Assembly: GCA_019009955.1 (NCBI GenBank)
Contig: CM032233.1
Coordinates: 90,582,001 to 90,646,000, forward strand
Direction: 5' to 3'
Length of the DNA: 64,000 nucleotides
Source of the DNA: Riptortus pedestris
Lineage: Eukaryota; Arthropoda; Insecta; Hemiptera; Alydidae
This document shows positions 11,463 to 22,594 of this stretch, in pieces. Position 1 is the stretch's first letter. The number at the start of each line of letters is the position of its first letter. The notes below the pieces were generated by a model that ran no database searches, was not told where the DNA came from, and saw nothing but the letters and a program-made list of their open reading frames with translations. The translations under genes were made by a program, and so were the position numbers.

Positions 11463-12180
11463 TATATAAACAAAACCTGATTTTCCCGGGGACTGACAAG
11501 GGAATAAAAGGGCCACAAGGACCTACAGTGGTTTCCTGTTGCAGCCTGCATCAGAATATCCAGCAATGAAGACATCATGCTTCTGTTTATGCCAATAAAG
11601 TCATGAGTGGAGAAATTCCATTCAAGGCCAGAGTTATAGATAGCTATCCATCCGCCTGCATAAGCTGACTAATGATAACCATTAGCCAGTATTAGTATGC
11701 AGACTACAAGTTTAATCGATCCTCCTGTTTTGCCACGCTGGCATTTTGTAAGCTAGAATTTAGACAAGCTGCGACATATGTACATTTAACAGAGTATATA
11801 ATAGAATGCCAAGAATGTAGAAAGGTACAAAAACTGTAGTATCTAGTAGTGAGTATGTTGGTAAGAAAGATTAATTATACCTTCCACTTAAAAAAATTAA
11901 ATGAACTAAGCTGCATTACTGAACGGCCAATTTTAATTGTAAATTAATTGCATAGGTTAAAATATACTTAACTGAATCTCATTCTTGTTTTATTGTCATG
12001 CCCTTTTATGCCAAAGGCTTTTTTTTTTAACGATAATTGTATATTGCACATTATTGAGTCTGAAATAAACGTTAATTGTGTCGAATTAATAGTGCATTAT
12101 ACTAGAGGCTTTTTGCTCCCTAATTTAAGGCCCTTAATTGTAGATTGGATTGCTTCCAGAGAAATAATATATTGATTGAG
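11011..12180. other. No gene recognised; (TA)n at 11417-11461
   Basis: Unique-looking sequence with one TA microsatellite. The segment near 11520-11600 has a CTGATGC...GGAAACC pattern on the minus strand that recalls PLE termini but is too degenerate to call. Confidence 0.4.
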
Positions 12181-12237
12181 GCCCCGTGTAGACCATTAAT
12201 TAGCAGTAAAAGGAAGTGGCAATAGATACAAGGAGCC

Positions 12238-12320
12238 TATAAAAAGGTTCAGCAGCCGCTTGAAAGGGTTTTATAAGGAGTGGGGGCGGGAATTCGCTGA
12301 CGTCACACAGAGAGCACGTG
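12238..12320 (+). promoter_or_regulatory. Promoter-like motif cluster
   Basis: Within 83 bases lie a TATA-like TATAAAAA (12238-12245), a GC box GGGGGCGGG (12282-12290), a palindromic CRE TGACGTCA (12298-12305) and an E-box CACGTG (12315-12320). This is unusual density for such AT-rich surroundings. An 88-codon frame at 12260-12526 begins inside the cluster but has no recognisable domain. Both strands are possible. Chance occurrence cannot be excluded. Confidence 0.25.
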
Positions 12321-13019
12321 ACAGTAACGAACGTGTTTTTATTACTCTTCTCGTACCTTACGGATTCAAGGCCGATAAAGCAGCTGGCTCCAGCCAACTA
12401 GTTGACTATAAAGTGGATCGACTCGTTCGCTTTAACGACTACTTGCCCCCTAGACTAATACTTCCATATAATAAATTCGCTTCCCTCAAACAACATGAAA
12501 TATTTATAACCTTCAATTTATTTTGAGCCGTAAATTTTGAAGGGAGGTAGCTTGAAATTCGATGCCGTCACTGTCGTGAGCATGGGACACGACAAATGCT
12601 ACTTCAAACCGCCACCGATAACGGCACTCATCCTTCATTGTATTTATTTATTACTTTTTAGCTCATATCTCCAGTATAGAAATAATGTAGAACTTTTTGT
12701 TATTTTGTATACATACCTATTTATGATATAAACCTAGTTATTATTTCCTTACCTAATGTATAAAGAATTCGGCTTAATTAGCATTGCCAAATTTTTTCGT
12801 ATCACCCATTAATATAGGCACAAATTTAATTTTAATTCTATTAAAATTAAAGCTATATTGTCAGTATTGGAACAGATCAATAATTATGAAGGGTTGAATA
12901 GCCAATGTTCATTTTTATTATGAGAAGGTTGCTATCTAGACTATTGCTATTTATTGAGTATATTATATTTAAAAACTAGACTTCAAAAAGTTCTGACAAA
13001 AGTAAATTGTATTAAAAAA

Positions 13020-13861
13020 AAGTCCGTCACGCAGGGGCTGCGTAAACTAAGCAGATTTCACACGTGAAGTTTTACAATAGAGAAATTTCACGAGAGTCGA
13101 GCAGTTAAGGAAACGGCCGACTAGCTTTTGGTGGGAAAGTCACCCGTCCGTTAGCCGCCCAGATTTAATAAAAATGCAAAAAAAAAGATATTAAAAATAG
13201 CCGTTTTTGTGTAATTTAATTAGCATTTTATTAGGACCCTATTTCCGTAGCTGAGGGTCCATAACTAATAGGACCTCAATGCAATTAATAACTTGCCGAA
13301 AACGTGCCTTAATTAAACCATAATATTAGGATTTTAATATAGTTTTAAAAAGTTCCTATTCAGAGTCAACGCTCCGTGGTCCATAAATATTATAATTATC
13401 ATTAAGACCCGTTAGGGTCCATTTCCTTAAAAGATTTCCCAGAAAAAACTCCGAAAAACGACCAACATCCGGTTAATATTCAAGATAGAGAATATATGTA
13501 TATAACAATATTTATAGTAAATTTAATTTGCAATAAGATTGATTCTGTAAAATTTTTCGATCCTATACGTCGGATCGAAAAAGTGTACAGTAATGGAGAT
13601 ATTTCGAATTTTCGAAAATCCTCCCCTCTAAACCCCCCCCCTCCTACTGGTCCGATTTCAGCCGTTAACGAACTCAAACAAAAATTGCGACTGCTAGAGC
13701 GGTAACAGACAAATATATATATAGATATTTATATACAGTTTTGAGCGGACCTCATTTTCGTCATCTACTAGGTAGGATCGATGGACATTTGAAGAAAAAT
13801 TTCGAAAATTCCGTCATGAGTACAACCTCAATAGCTGATTTCCCTTAAGGGAAATCTGCTA
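13020..13861 (-). mobile_element. HINE with a ~280-bp insertion
   Basis: The plus strand begins AGTCCGTCACGCAGGGGCTG and ends GATTTCCCTTAAGGGAAATC-TGCTA, giving both family termini with an intact 5' palindrome and hairpin. Core blocks include GATTTCAGCCGTTAACGAAC, GCGACTGCTAGAGCGG, a short (TA)n and GGTAGGATCGATGGACATTT. Between about 13185 and 13465 the usual TGCAAATATCTCGGTTAAT block is split by unrelated sequence containing GGACCCTA/GAGGGTCC motifs. Confidence 0.9.
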
Positions 13862-14060
13862 AAAGTGCGTCACGCAGGAGCTGCGCAAGCACTAAGCAGA
13901 TTTCCGGCGTGAAGTTTAACAATAGATAAATCTACATACTGGTAACACAACACCACCGTGAATACTAAGTGAATAAATACAAATGATAATAAGAAACCTC
14001 CCGACGACTTAAATGTAAACAAACAATTCTTCCAATTTCTCACCTGAAAGAAAAACCATT

Positions 14061-14121
<61 letters not shown>

Positions 14122-14200
14122 CATATTAATTTGATTGAAAACTAATTACTATATCTAGAACTGTAATTTATAATGAATCAGAATAATGTTTATCTCAATC
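13862..14200 (-). mobile_element. HINE 3' portion, placed end-to-end with the previous copy
   Basis: Starts AAAGTGCGTCACGCAGGAGC directly after the 5' terminus of the preceding HINE, in the same orientation. The 3' hairpin is partly altered (GCAGGAGCTGCG). It runs to a (TA)n tract at 14064-14121 and ends in family sequence around AATGAATCAGAATAATG; the 5' half is missing. Confidence 0.75.
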
Positions 14201-14373
14201 AATCAAATTTACACAGACACATACACCCATATATATTTAAAATCCAATAATGTATTCCGTTAAAAGCCTATCAAAAATTAAAATTTAATTTACGCTGTTT
14301 TTTTAATTTTTTTTTGCTAATACCTACATTTTAATTTATTTAATTAAAAATAACTTACATATATATATAAAAC

Positions 14374-14659
14374 TCCCCCTTGGTACCAACATTGCTAGGA
14401 ACGAGCAGGAGTGGCGGTTATAAGGCAGGCCTGAAATTAAAAATAGCGATATCTCGTTTACTATTGGGTTTTCAGCAAATATGCACATAGCAAAAATTGT
14501 TTATTTTGTTATTTAGAGCAACTTGTGTTATATACACTTTTATTTTATAACGAAGTATAAACGAGATATACGCTAAAAACTATTTCGGGAATCAACAATT
14601 TTATTAGTTAATAACCCGCAGTCGTGATTTCCCCAGTGAAGCCGTGTATCTTAGCTAGT
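14374..14659 (-). mobile_element. Interspersed repeat A, inverted copy
   Basis: Ends GTGTATCTTAGCTAG, the complement of the A terminus. It holds the block GGCGGTTATAAGGCAGGCCT then AAATTAAAAATAGCGATATC, shared with the B repeats near 33000 and 36050 and with 53880-54080. Two repeat groups therefore share a body block but differ at the end. Confidence 0.6.
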
Positions 14660-14726
14660 TTATAGATAGAAAGGTCCCACTACTAGCACAACAAAAAATT
14701 CATTCGGTTTTATAAAAAAAAATGTA

Positions 14727-14768
<42 letters not shown>

Positions 14769-14769
14769 C

Positions 14770-16300
14770 AATTAATTTTCTGAAGGCATTACATGAAAAA
14801 ACTTACAATAACTGGTGATGCCAGAGGCAATAGAATTTAATTGAAGAGAAAAACTATCTCCTCGGTGAGAAACATAATTGTATAAATCCATAATAAAATG
14901 AAAAGTCTATTGACACTAAAAACACTTGAAGAAATTAATACCTGAGAACCAGACCAAAATTTTTGATAATGATGAAGATAAATTTGAAATGGAATTATAA
15001 TAAAATTGTCGCCCTCTGATTACAGGGGGTGCCTGCCGTCAATCTTCGCCAATGCTAATATTCCCCTTGGACTTTGATGATTTTAATATAGGCCCAGTAA
15101 AGTTTGTTGAATAAGACTGTCCATCTTTCTTATTAACCCGAGTGATTCTCAATTATTTTTTCTTTACTCCCCAAAAGATATGATTGCAAGACAATTCTTT
15201 ATTCCCAAAAACAAATGTTTTTTTTCCATTAATTTTATTTTATATAATTCTGTTTGGGTCCGATTAAACACATTTATTTAGACATCAATCAAAGAACTCT
15301 TTCCACTTTTGCCTTGTACAACAGCTTAAGACAATGGTTTTGTTCCAAAGGAAATAAACTAATTTACGTTCATTTTTATTATAATGTTGAGTATTGACGT
15401 TGCAGGACTAAGCGATTAGGCAAAAGAAAGATGTAGCCTTCTTGCTTTAAATGCAGGAAGACTACACCTTAATTATTATTTTTTTCCTAAGAAACCAAAT
15501 TATTTCTGAGTTTAATGAAAATTCAATTTATTAATTAGTTATAAAGGTTTCGCAATTGTACAGGAGTTTTGATGAAAAATATTTGTTTCACCAATTTGTT
15601 AATGGTTTGTTTTCAGCATTTGTTTATATGCTGAAATCATATAGTAATTCATAGACGCAGTCAATAAAAATTAAAACTATTAACATTTGGTGCAGTGTGT
15701 GTTGTAAACCAGGCACAACAGTCTAAGCTTGTGTGAGGAGAGAAGAAACAAACAGTTTATAAACATCTCAACTGTTTTAAAAACAACACCCTCTATGCTG
15801 GGGGAGAAGAGACAATCTATTTCCAAAGTTGAATTTATATAACTTTAGTATTGCCTTACTGGCCGTCTTTATTTTTATAATTAAAGAGCTTTACACATCT
15901 TATTAAGCTTAAAATGAGCATAAAACACCAAGGTAATTGTACCTGAATATTCTAAATATAGAACACACTCAGGGTCATATACGGACATATATACTCGAAT
16001 ATGGAAATTACATAGTTTCGAACAGGAATATTTTTTTATCTCCTTGATAGGATCGGTGGACATTTGGATTTTTTTTCAGAACATTCCGTCATTATTACAG
16101 CTTCCATAGCTAATTTCTCTTAAAAGAAATCTGATAATAGAGCCAGCGGGTTGATTATATCCCGTGAAACTAAAGACTCTATTGGTTGTGAAGTACATTC
16201 ACCATTCTACTAGGATTTTACAACATAAAGATGCTAATATCAAGGGCGTCATTATAACAGTTCTTAGTGTTGTTTCACTAAAATTGCATAGAACTTCTTC
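14770..16300. other. No gene recognised
   Basis: AT-rich sequence; a (TA)n tract lies just upstream at 14729-14767. The bases 16020-16140 include a decayed HINE 5' block (GATAGGATCGGTGGACATTTG). Confidence 0.45.
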
Positions 16301-16329
16301 AGGGCTTACTCTGAAAAGATATCACAAAT

Positions 16330-17332
16330 AAAGCCGTTATTATGGGGGACTGATCCAAAACGGACCATGGAGTAGGGGCAGCTGCAATTGTTGGCTCAGC
16401 TAACTTTCAAATAAAGCTGCCAGATGAGACTAGCATATATACAGCCGAGCTAGAAGCCCTGAAACTTGCGATAGACAACATACCTGAAACTACACCACAA
16501 TTTGCACCGACTCTCTTAGCTCTTTACATTCATTAAAAAACATAACACTCATCTAGTACATATTACGCAAAATCCTGACATTAAACAAAAGAATAACTAC
16601 GTAATGGTTACCCGGACATAGTTCACAAGTAGACGAACTCGCCAAATCAGCTACTCAAAAAAGAACTTGCAACAACCAAGATTGTACACACCAAGACATT
16701 CAAGCCCTAGCTAAACACATGAAACTCAATTCATGTCATAAATCTTGTTTTGCCACAACTGACAACAAAATTCGAGAAGTGAAACGTGTACTTCTTGAAT
16801 GGTCTTCAGGAAAGGAGTAGTTATATCGAGGTTAAAAATTGACCATTCATGACTGGCTAACACAAAACGAACCCAGCTGCCAACACGGTAACTGTAGACT
16901 TACTATAAAGTCCGTCACGCAGGGGCTGCGTAAACTAAGCAGATTTCCCACGTGAAGTTATACAATAGAGAAATCTCCATACGAGAGCCAAACAGTTACG
17001 GCCGAACTAGCTTTTGGCGGGAAACTCTCCTCAGTTATCGGCCCACATTTAAGAAAAATGTAAATATCTCGGTTAATATTCAAGATAGAGAATAAATGTA
17101 TAAAACAATATTTATAGTAAATTTAATTAACTATTAGATTGTTTCTATACACGTTTTTGATCCAACGTATAGTAATGGAGATATTTCTAAAATCCCCCCC
17201 CCCCTCTAAACCCTCCCTCCCACTGGTCCGGTTTCAGCCGTTAACGAACTTGATCTGTCTTTTTGCATAGAACGTTTAAATATCGAGTTTGGTAACGATC
17301 AAACAAAAATTGCTACCGCTAGAGCGTTAACA

Positions 17333-17389
<57 letters not shown>

Positions 17390-17660
17390 ATATAGACTAT
17401 ATAATTTTAAACGGACCTCATTTTCGTCATCTCCTGGGTAGGATCGATGGACATTTGAAGAAATTTTTCGAAAATCGCGTCATGAGTACGACCTCAATAG
17501 CTGATTTCCCCTAAGGGAAATCTGCTAAAACATATACTAGCTAACTGCTATCTAAAGACTCACATAGACCTACCATACACTTTGACTTAATTACTACATG
17601 GCAGTAGCCAATATATAGACCGCGTACTGCACCTACATGAAAGATTACAACATTTTCAAA
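16330..17660 (+). pseudogene. I/Jockey-type LINE relic, RNase H domain and C-terminus, split by a HINE
   Basis: Pieces on the plus strand read as an RNase H domain. A damaged ...DPKRTDHG-type start leads to GAAAIVGSANFQIKLPDETS and YTAELEALKLAIDNI. The AEL glutamate is the second catalytic acid of RNase H. Then follow WLPGHSSQVDELAKSAT, containing the G-H-x-x-x-x-x-N/D-E-x-A-D-like motif, and a tail leading to LTIK|HILANC. The HINE at 16909-17527 interrupts exactly between K and H of that final motif. Several frameshifts and stops make it inactive. The same ending (PLTIKHILTNCRN) occurs in the relic at 62870-63420, so both belong to one family. Confidence 0.75.
16909..17527 (-). mobile_element. 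HINE, full length, inserted in the LINE RNase H relic
   Basis: Both termini are present (AAGTCCGTCACGCAGGGGCT ... AAATCTGCTA), together with the 5-block core, C-run, a (TA)n at 17337-17388 and GGTAGGATCGATGGACATTT. Removing it restores the uninterrupted codon order L-T-I-K-H-I-L in the flanking LINE. This defines the element's boundaries and shows insertion without a detectable target duplication. Confidence 0.93.
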
Positions 17661-18435
17661 AAATTATAATGTAGGACAATACTGATAATATTTCTAAACT
17701 GTATGATAAACTGATGATAAGAATTTAACTGATAAGTCGCTAAATCACCCCAGCCGTGAAATGCGATTAATATAAGAATAATAAAATTTTTCCTGATTAC
17801 GAAGAATCATGGCAGCGAAACTTAAGCAAGAAGTATATTACCTGTCACGGCATATTCTACAGAACACTTAGCGCTAAGCGTTGACCGTTGGACTTCTATG
17901 AATATATTTAACGCCGAAAGAATTTCATGTACTTCAATAAAATTTTGTTATCTCCGGTCTAACTTTTATCTTTGATAAGATTCAGTCGGTGTATAGTCCA
18001 GACCGCCTTACCTGAGTGTATTACCTGTTCGTAATGAGGTATATCCACCTCGCCTAGCTACATTCGTGTTTTAAATTGCCCGCTGAGACCGTTTGCATCA
18101 CTTGCCTTTTTTTAAGAAATATATTTAATTTAATATTAAATAACTCTTAGTTTTATTCCACTAAATTTCTTGTAAGACTCTCTGTGCTATTGAGTGACTA
18201 TTTTTTATTCATATGCACAATAGATCAATCCGCAAAATTGCTAAGATCCTTACCAACGAAGAATTCTGAATAAATGAAATTTAATTTTCAATTTATTTGC
18301 AACAATTTACAAATTACCCTTACAGTTTGGATTCCAGTGAAAACGACATGAGCGAGAACTTAGAAACATAACTGAACTTAGTTTACAGAATAACAAAATA
18401 ATAAGGAAGAATGAAATAACGAAGCTATATATACG
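17661..18435. other. No gene recognised
   Basis: AT-rich sequence with no coding or repeat signature I could name. Confidence 0.45.
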
Positions 18436-18543
18436 GGATATATATATATATATATATATATAATTGTTTTGACGTTTTCGTATATTTATATATGGTGTTG
18501 TGGTTTTTTTTGAAGGTTTGGTCAATGTTGTTGAAAGAAACTT

Positions 18544-18601
18544 CTTAGTTTATGCCGATATTTCGAGAATTTGATTTTCTCTTCTTCAGGGCAAGACTAA
18601 A
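18544..18601 (-). ncRNA. Hammerhead-like motif in element D
   Basis: On the minus strand TTTAGT-CT-TGCC precedes CTGAAGA. A perfect stem GAGAA/TTCTC follows, then GAAA, TATC and GGCA-TAA-ACTAAG. TGCC pairs with GGCA and TTTAGT with ACTAAG, giving a two-part helix I with an internal loop as in type I hammerheads. ATAT would be the very short helix III. One extra A between CUGAAGA and stem II departs from the consensus, so activity is doubtful. Confidence 0.45.
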
Positions 18602-18699
18602 GATACTTAAAAATTACTTTACGTATTGCAACAGTAACTCTAGTGCAATATGTATAGTAATTTTTAAGTATATTTAGTCTTGCCCTGAAGAAGACAAAA

Positions 18700-19137
18700 A
18701 AGTCCGTCACGCAGGGGCTGCGTAAACTAAGCAGATTTTCCACGTGTAGTTTTACAATAGAGAAATTTCACGAGAGCCGAAGAGTTAAGAAAACGGCCGA
18801 CCTAGCTTTTGGCGAGAAATTCACTCTCATCCGTTATCCGCCGCGATTTCATAAAACTGCAAATATCTCGGTTAATATGCAAGATAAAGAATAAATGTAT
18901 ATAACAATATTTATAGTAAATTGAATATGCAATAAGATTAATTCTATACAATTTTTCGATCCGACGTATAGTAACGGAAATATTTCAAATTTTAGAAAAT
19001 CCTCCCCTCTAAAACCCCCCTCTCCCACTGGTTCGATTTCAGCCATTAACGAACTTGATCTTTATTTTTACATAAAACGACTAAATATCGAGTCTGGTAA
19101 CGATCAAACAAAAATTGCGACCGCTAGAGCGGTAACA

Positions 19138-19194
<57 letters not shown>

Positions 19195-19317
19195 TTTTGA
19201 ACGGACCTCATTTTCGTCATCTACTAGATAGGATCGATGGACATTTGAAGAAAAATGTCGAAGATTCCGTCATGAGTACAACATCAATAGCTGATTTCCC
19301 TTAAGGAAAATCTGCTA
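18700..19317 (-). mobile_element. HINE, full length, inside element D
   Basis: Termini AAGTCCGTCACGCAGGGGCT and CTTAAGGAAAATCTGCTAG are present, with conserved internal blocks and (TA)n at 19140-19190. Comparison with the undisturbed left arm of element D shows nothing lost or duplicated at the insertion point. Confidence 0.92.
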
Positions 19318-19393
19318 GTAAAATTCTCGAAATATCGGCATAAACTAAGATGATTTCACCAACATTGACCAAACCTCCCAAAAAACAACAACA

Positions 19394-19395
<2 letters not shown>

Positions 19396-19458
<63 letters not shown>
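19396..19458. repeat. (TA)n microsatellite
   Basis: TA run next to the outer end of element D. Confidence 0.95.
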
Positions 19459-19460
<2 letters not shown>

Positions 19461-19706
19461 GGCCAAGAAAGAGAGAAGAACAATAATAATTTATAATAAT
19501 TATAACAGTATTCGAAAACAAAAGAAGACTACTACTTTAATAAATACATAATACATAAAATGTATCGAACGTTAAAATCTTTCCTCTATAACCAGTGTCA
19601 GAAATTTAAAAATAAAATTTCATTAGCCTAAATTAAATAAGGAAACTTATAATAATTATATTACAAATTCTCCCAGGGAAGCTGGGTGGTAGAGAAACAA
19701 ATCAAT

Positions 19707-19800
19707 CTGGATGTACAAAATAGACCTGTTTTCCATTTATTAAGAGTGCAATTCCAGAGCAACAGTTTCGGTGTCTGCAATGGCTATTTTGTACATCCAG
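19707..19800. repeat. 17-bp perfect inverted repeat
   Basis: CTGGATGTACAAAATAG at 19707-19723 is matched by its exact complement CTATTTTGTACATCCAG at 19784-19800, with a 60-base spacer. It could be the ends of a tiny foldback element or a structured RNA. Confidence 0.7.
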
Positions 19801-20289
19801 GCTTGTATTACAAATGTTCCATCCAACATAAGGAATGAATCTTTAAATAATTTAGGGCAGTTGGTGAGAAAAGAAATGCAATCAATCTTATTGAAAAGTA
19901 AATTCACTGTAAATTTTGTTCTATACGTTTATTCTGTATCTTGAATATTTTTTTTTTTTTTTTTTTTTTTTTTTCCCTATACTTGACTAAAGAAGAAAGA
20001 CCAAAAGAAAAATCATGCGTAGAGGAAGGGCATGCGAAGAAAACTAAGCGGAAGAAAAACGTGCAAGCATGCAAAATGATAACAAGTACCTCATGTACAC
20101 ACGCATATACACGGGATATACACATACATACCGGGCTGTGATGTAGGATAGGATAAGGATTTTGGGTGAGGATTGCCTTTTTCTGTAATATATTTATTAT
20201 CATTTTAAGGCGGTTTTGTAGATAGGAATCCTGGTGCTGGTTGTCTGAGGAGACGTGCTGAAGATGATCTGCGCAGGGTCACAGTCGTC

Positions 20290-20525
20290 CTTGAATATTA
20301 ATCGAGATATTTGCATTTGTATGCATGTGTATGGTCGGCAGGAGTCGGCTATGTTCGGGACCCTCCGCCGAAAGCTAGTGCGGGCCGTTTAGGTAACTAT
20401 TCGTCCCTCGTGAATAGGTTTAGAGATTCCCTACTACTACTGTTGTTATTAGGCGGATTTCTCTATTGTAAAACTTCACGTGGGAAATCTGCTTAGTTTA
20501 CGCAGCCCCTGCGTGACGGACTTTT
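20290..20525 (+). mobile_element. HINE 3' half
   Basis: Runs from GAATATTAATCGAGATATTT through AACTATTCGTCCCTCGTGAA, a CTCTATTGTAAAACTTCACG block and GGGAAATCTGCTTAG to the perfect hairpin and ACGGACTT. Confidence 0.85.
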
Positions 20526-20598
20526 TCTTAAATGGGTTGTAGCAAGAACTGCAAAACAGACTTTACTGGATATAAACCTTCATCTCTAAAATTATATA

Positions 20599-21034
20599 AA
20601 GTCCATAGTTAAGCAGATTACCCATGTGCGTATTTGCATTTATCTCAAAACGTAAAAGTTCAATGAGAACAATATTTGGTATTTAGCCTTCAAATACAGT
20701 GCTTCATATCATAATAGAATGTTGTTAATATTTACCGAAGACCGAAAACTAAAAGATGCATATATCTCAGTTAATAATCAAGATAATGAAAAAAACAAAT
20801 CACGTACATAACAACATTTACAGAACACTGTATTTTCAATAAGATTGGTTTGAACCGACGCATAATAACAGAGATATTAAGATTTTTCGAAATTCTCCAC
20901 CTCTAAACACCCCCTCCCCCCTGATCGATTTCGGCCGTTAACGAACTTGATCTTTCTTTTTGTATAAAACGATTACATATCAAGTTTGGTAACTGTAAGG
21001 CCAAAATTGCGACCGCTAGAGCGGTAACAGACAA

Positions 21035-21097
<63 letters not shown>

Positions 21098-21620
21098 ATT
21101 TTGAATGGACCTCATTTTCGTCATCTCCTAGGAAGGTTCGTTTATGTTTGTTTTTGTTCTTTGTACGGACTGGCAGAGCTCTTTTATTTATTTATTTTCT
21201 GTTAAGGAGTTGTGTTTTATATTTTGGTTATTTCTATTATATTTTTTTATGTATTTTGTATTAATATTATCTTTATTTTATATTTTTAGTATTATTATTA
21301 TTATATTTCTAGTGTTAAGTCTAGGTTAGAGTTTGTCCTAGATGTGTTATGCCAGCTTAGGCCAGTCTCCCCAGCTGGGGGTAAGCTCACAAATTTTGGC
21401 CTGTGTGATCAATCTCAAAGGGTGTAGCGAGTCCAAATGTATAGACGCTGTTTTATTTCTATTTTTATGGTTGTAATATATTTTAAGGGAGTATTTGACT
21501 TATTGTAATAAATTATCGCAAGTAAAATTTTTATAAAGGATCGTTGGACATTTGAAAAAAAATTTCGAAAATCACGTCATGAGTACGACCTCAATAGCTG
21601 ATTTACCTTAAGGAATAACT
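20599..21620 (-). mobile_element. HINE long form with internal insertion
   Basis: Starts with a worn 3' end (AGTCCATAGTTAAGCAGATT), continues through AATATTTGGTATTTAGCC, GATTTCGGCCGTTAACGAAC, GCGACCGCTAGAGCGG and (TA)n at 21041-21093, and ends CCTCAATAGCTGATTTACCT. A ~400-bp segment at 21138-21537 splits the CCTAGGTAGGATCG block. It is flanked by AAGGTTCG and AAGGATCG, a likely 8-bp target duplication. The inserted segment contains the palindrome CCCCAGCTGGGG and was not identified. Faces the previous HINE in inverted orientation. Confidence 0.75.
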
Positions 21621-21639
21621 TAAAATTATGGACAAGGAG

Positions 21640-21990
21640 TCTTAAGATTAATAAAAATGGAAATATAAGGAATGACAAATAAATAAAAATACTTGGTAAA
21701 CAGTCGAAATGGGAAATCGAACACAACATTAGAATGAAGACCTTACTTATTACCTGCGTTAATCCAATATTAGATCCTTAAGGGCAGCTTATCTGTCTAT
21801 AAATACATGTAAACAACTCCTCCACGAATTAAATAAACTTCCCCAGATTGAATGTAACCAACTAATAGACCATTGAACCATATCTTTTAAGAAACTACTC
21901 AGTACACACTATCGACAGGCTTGAGGACGGTGCCATCGTACCACGTGCACTCAACGATCAGCCAGTAATGACGGTGATTAGCTTATCACG
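21640..21990 (+). pseudogene. Possible LINE reverse transcriptase fragment
   Basis: One frame reads ILGKQSKWEIEHNIRMKTLL followed by ITCVNPIL. This recalls the LG-x-x-x-x-W-x-x-H segment of Jockey-type RTs, which precedes the RP(V/I)L motif. Decayed, with stops; tentative. Confidence 0.3.
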
Positions 21991-22284
21991 TTAAGGACGG
22001 CACGGGGTCAATTGACCCCGTACGTAAATGTCTCCCAGGACGGGTCGGTTTTGAAGACAAATGTTCAAAAAATACTTTGACGGTTTTTGCTTTGTACTAG
22101 TAAATATAATTAAAAATAGTACGTTTATGCATTTCAAATCCAAAAAATACGTCGTATATCATTGAAAAAATGCACGGGGCCTTATGACCCCGTGCCGGCC
22201 TGGGGAGTGGCATTTGGGCCACTAGTCCGGCACGGGCTCATATAGCCCCGTGTTATTTCCCGTGCTTTTCCTGTGAACCGCTTG

Positions 22285-22320
22285 TTCTGTTATTTACAAA
22301 GGCTTATGTAAATGACAGAA
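22285..22320. repeat. 14-bp stem hairpin
   Basis: TTCTGTTATTTACA pairs with TGTAAATGACAGAA with one mismatch around an 8-base loop, inside the piggyBac-like relic. Confidence 0.65.
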
Positions 22321-22496
22321 CGCGTCCCTCCCCTTTCAGTTTACTTTTTGCTTTCGTTTCGAAACATTAATCTGTATAATGTGCAAATCACGTGGCCGAC
22401 AATTAGTTGATTTAGCTTTATTAAAAAAGTGTCCCGGGTGTTTCAAAAAATTAAGAAAAACATAGTCCTCTAAAGAAGCAGACAAAAAACGTTTGA

Positions 22497-22594
22497 ACGT
22501 ATTGTGAAGAGTGCAACATGAAGTCACTTTGTTTACAATGCTTCAACAACTGCCATAAATCTGTCCTAACCATTGTGATAATGAAGAATTGTTA
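22497..22594 (+). pseudogene. piggyBac-type C-terminal cysteine-rich domain remnant
   Basis: The plus-strand frame reads YCEECNMKSLCLQCFNNCHK followed by a hydrophobic tail and stop. The pattern CxxC...LCxxCFxxxH is that of the zinc-binding C-terminal domain of piggyBac transposases, which binds the transposon ends. A stop codon lies immediately upstream at 22494-22496, so this is a relic. The upstream sequence to about 22340 may be decayed transposase. Confidence 0.5.

Larger units (their letters stand above)
18475..19395. mobile_element. Foldback element D (PLE-terminal type), split by a HINE
   Basis: The left arm (about 18490-18620) and right arm (about 18650-18699 plus 19318-19395) are inverted copies of one another. 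Each contains GTCTTGCCCTGAAGAAGA, TTCTCGAAATATCGGCATAA, a CACCAACATTGACC-like block and an outer AACAACACCATATATA. The arms meet near 18640 in AT-rich sequence. The HINE at 18700-19317 sits inside the right arm. The same arm sequence closes the PLE relic at 46062-47345, so this is probably a solo pair of PLE terminal repeats. Confidence 0.7.

Noticed and set aside
11520..11600. PLE-like CTGATGC...GGAAACC on the minus strand
   Set aside because: Core residues are changed and no helix I was found.
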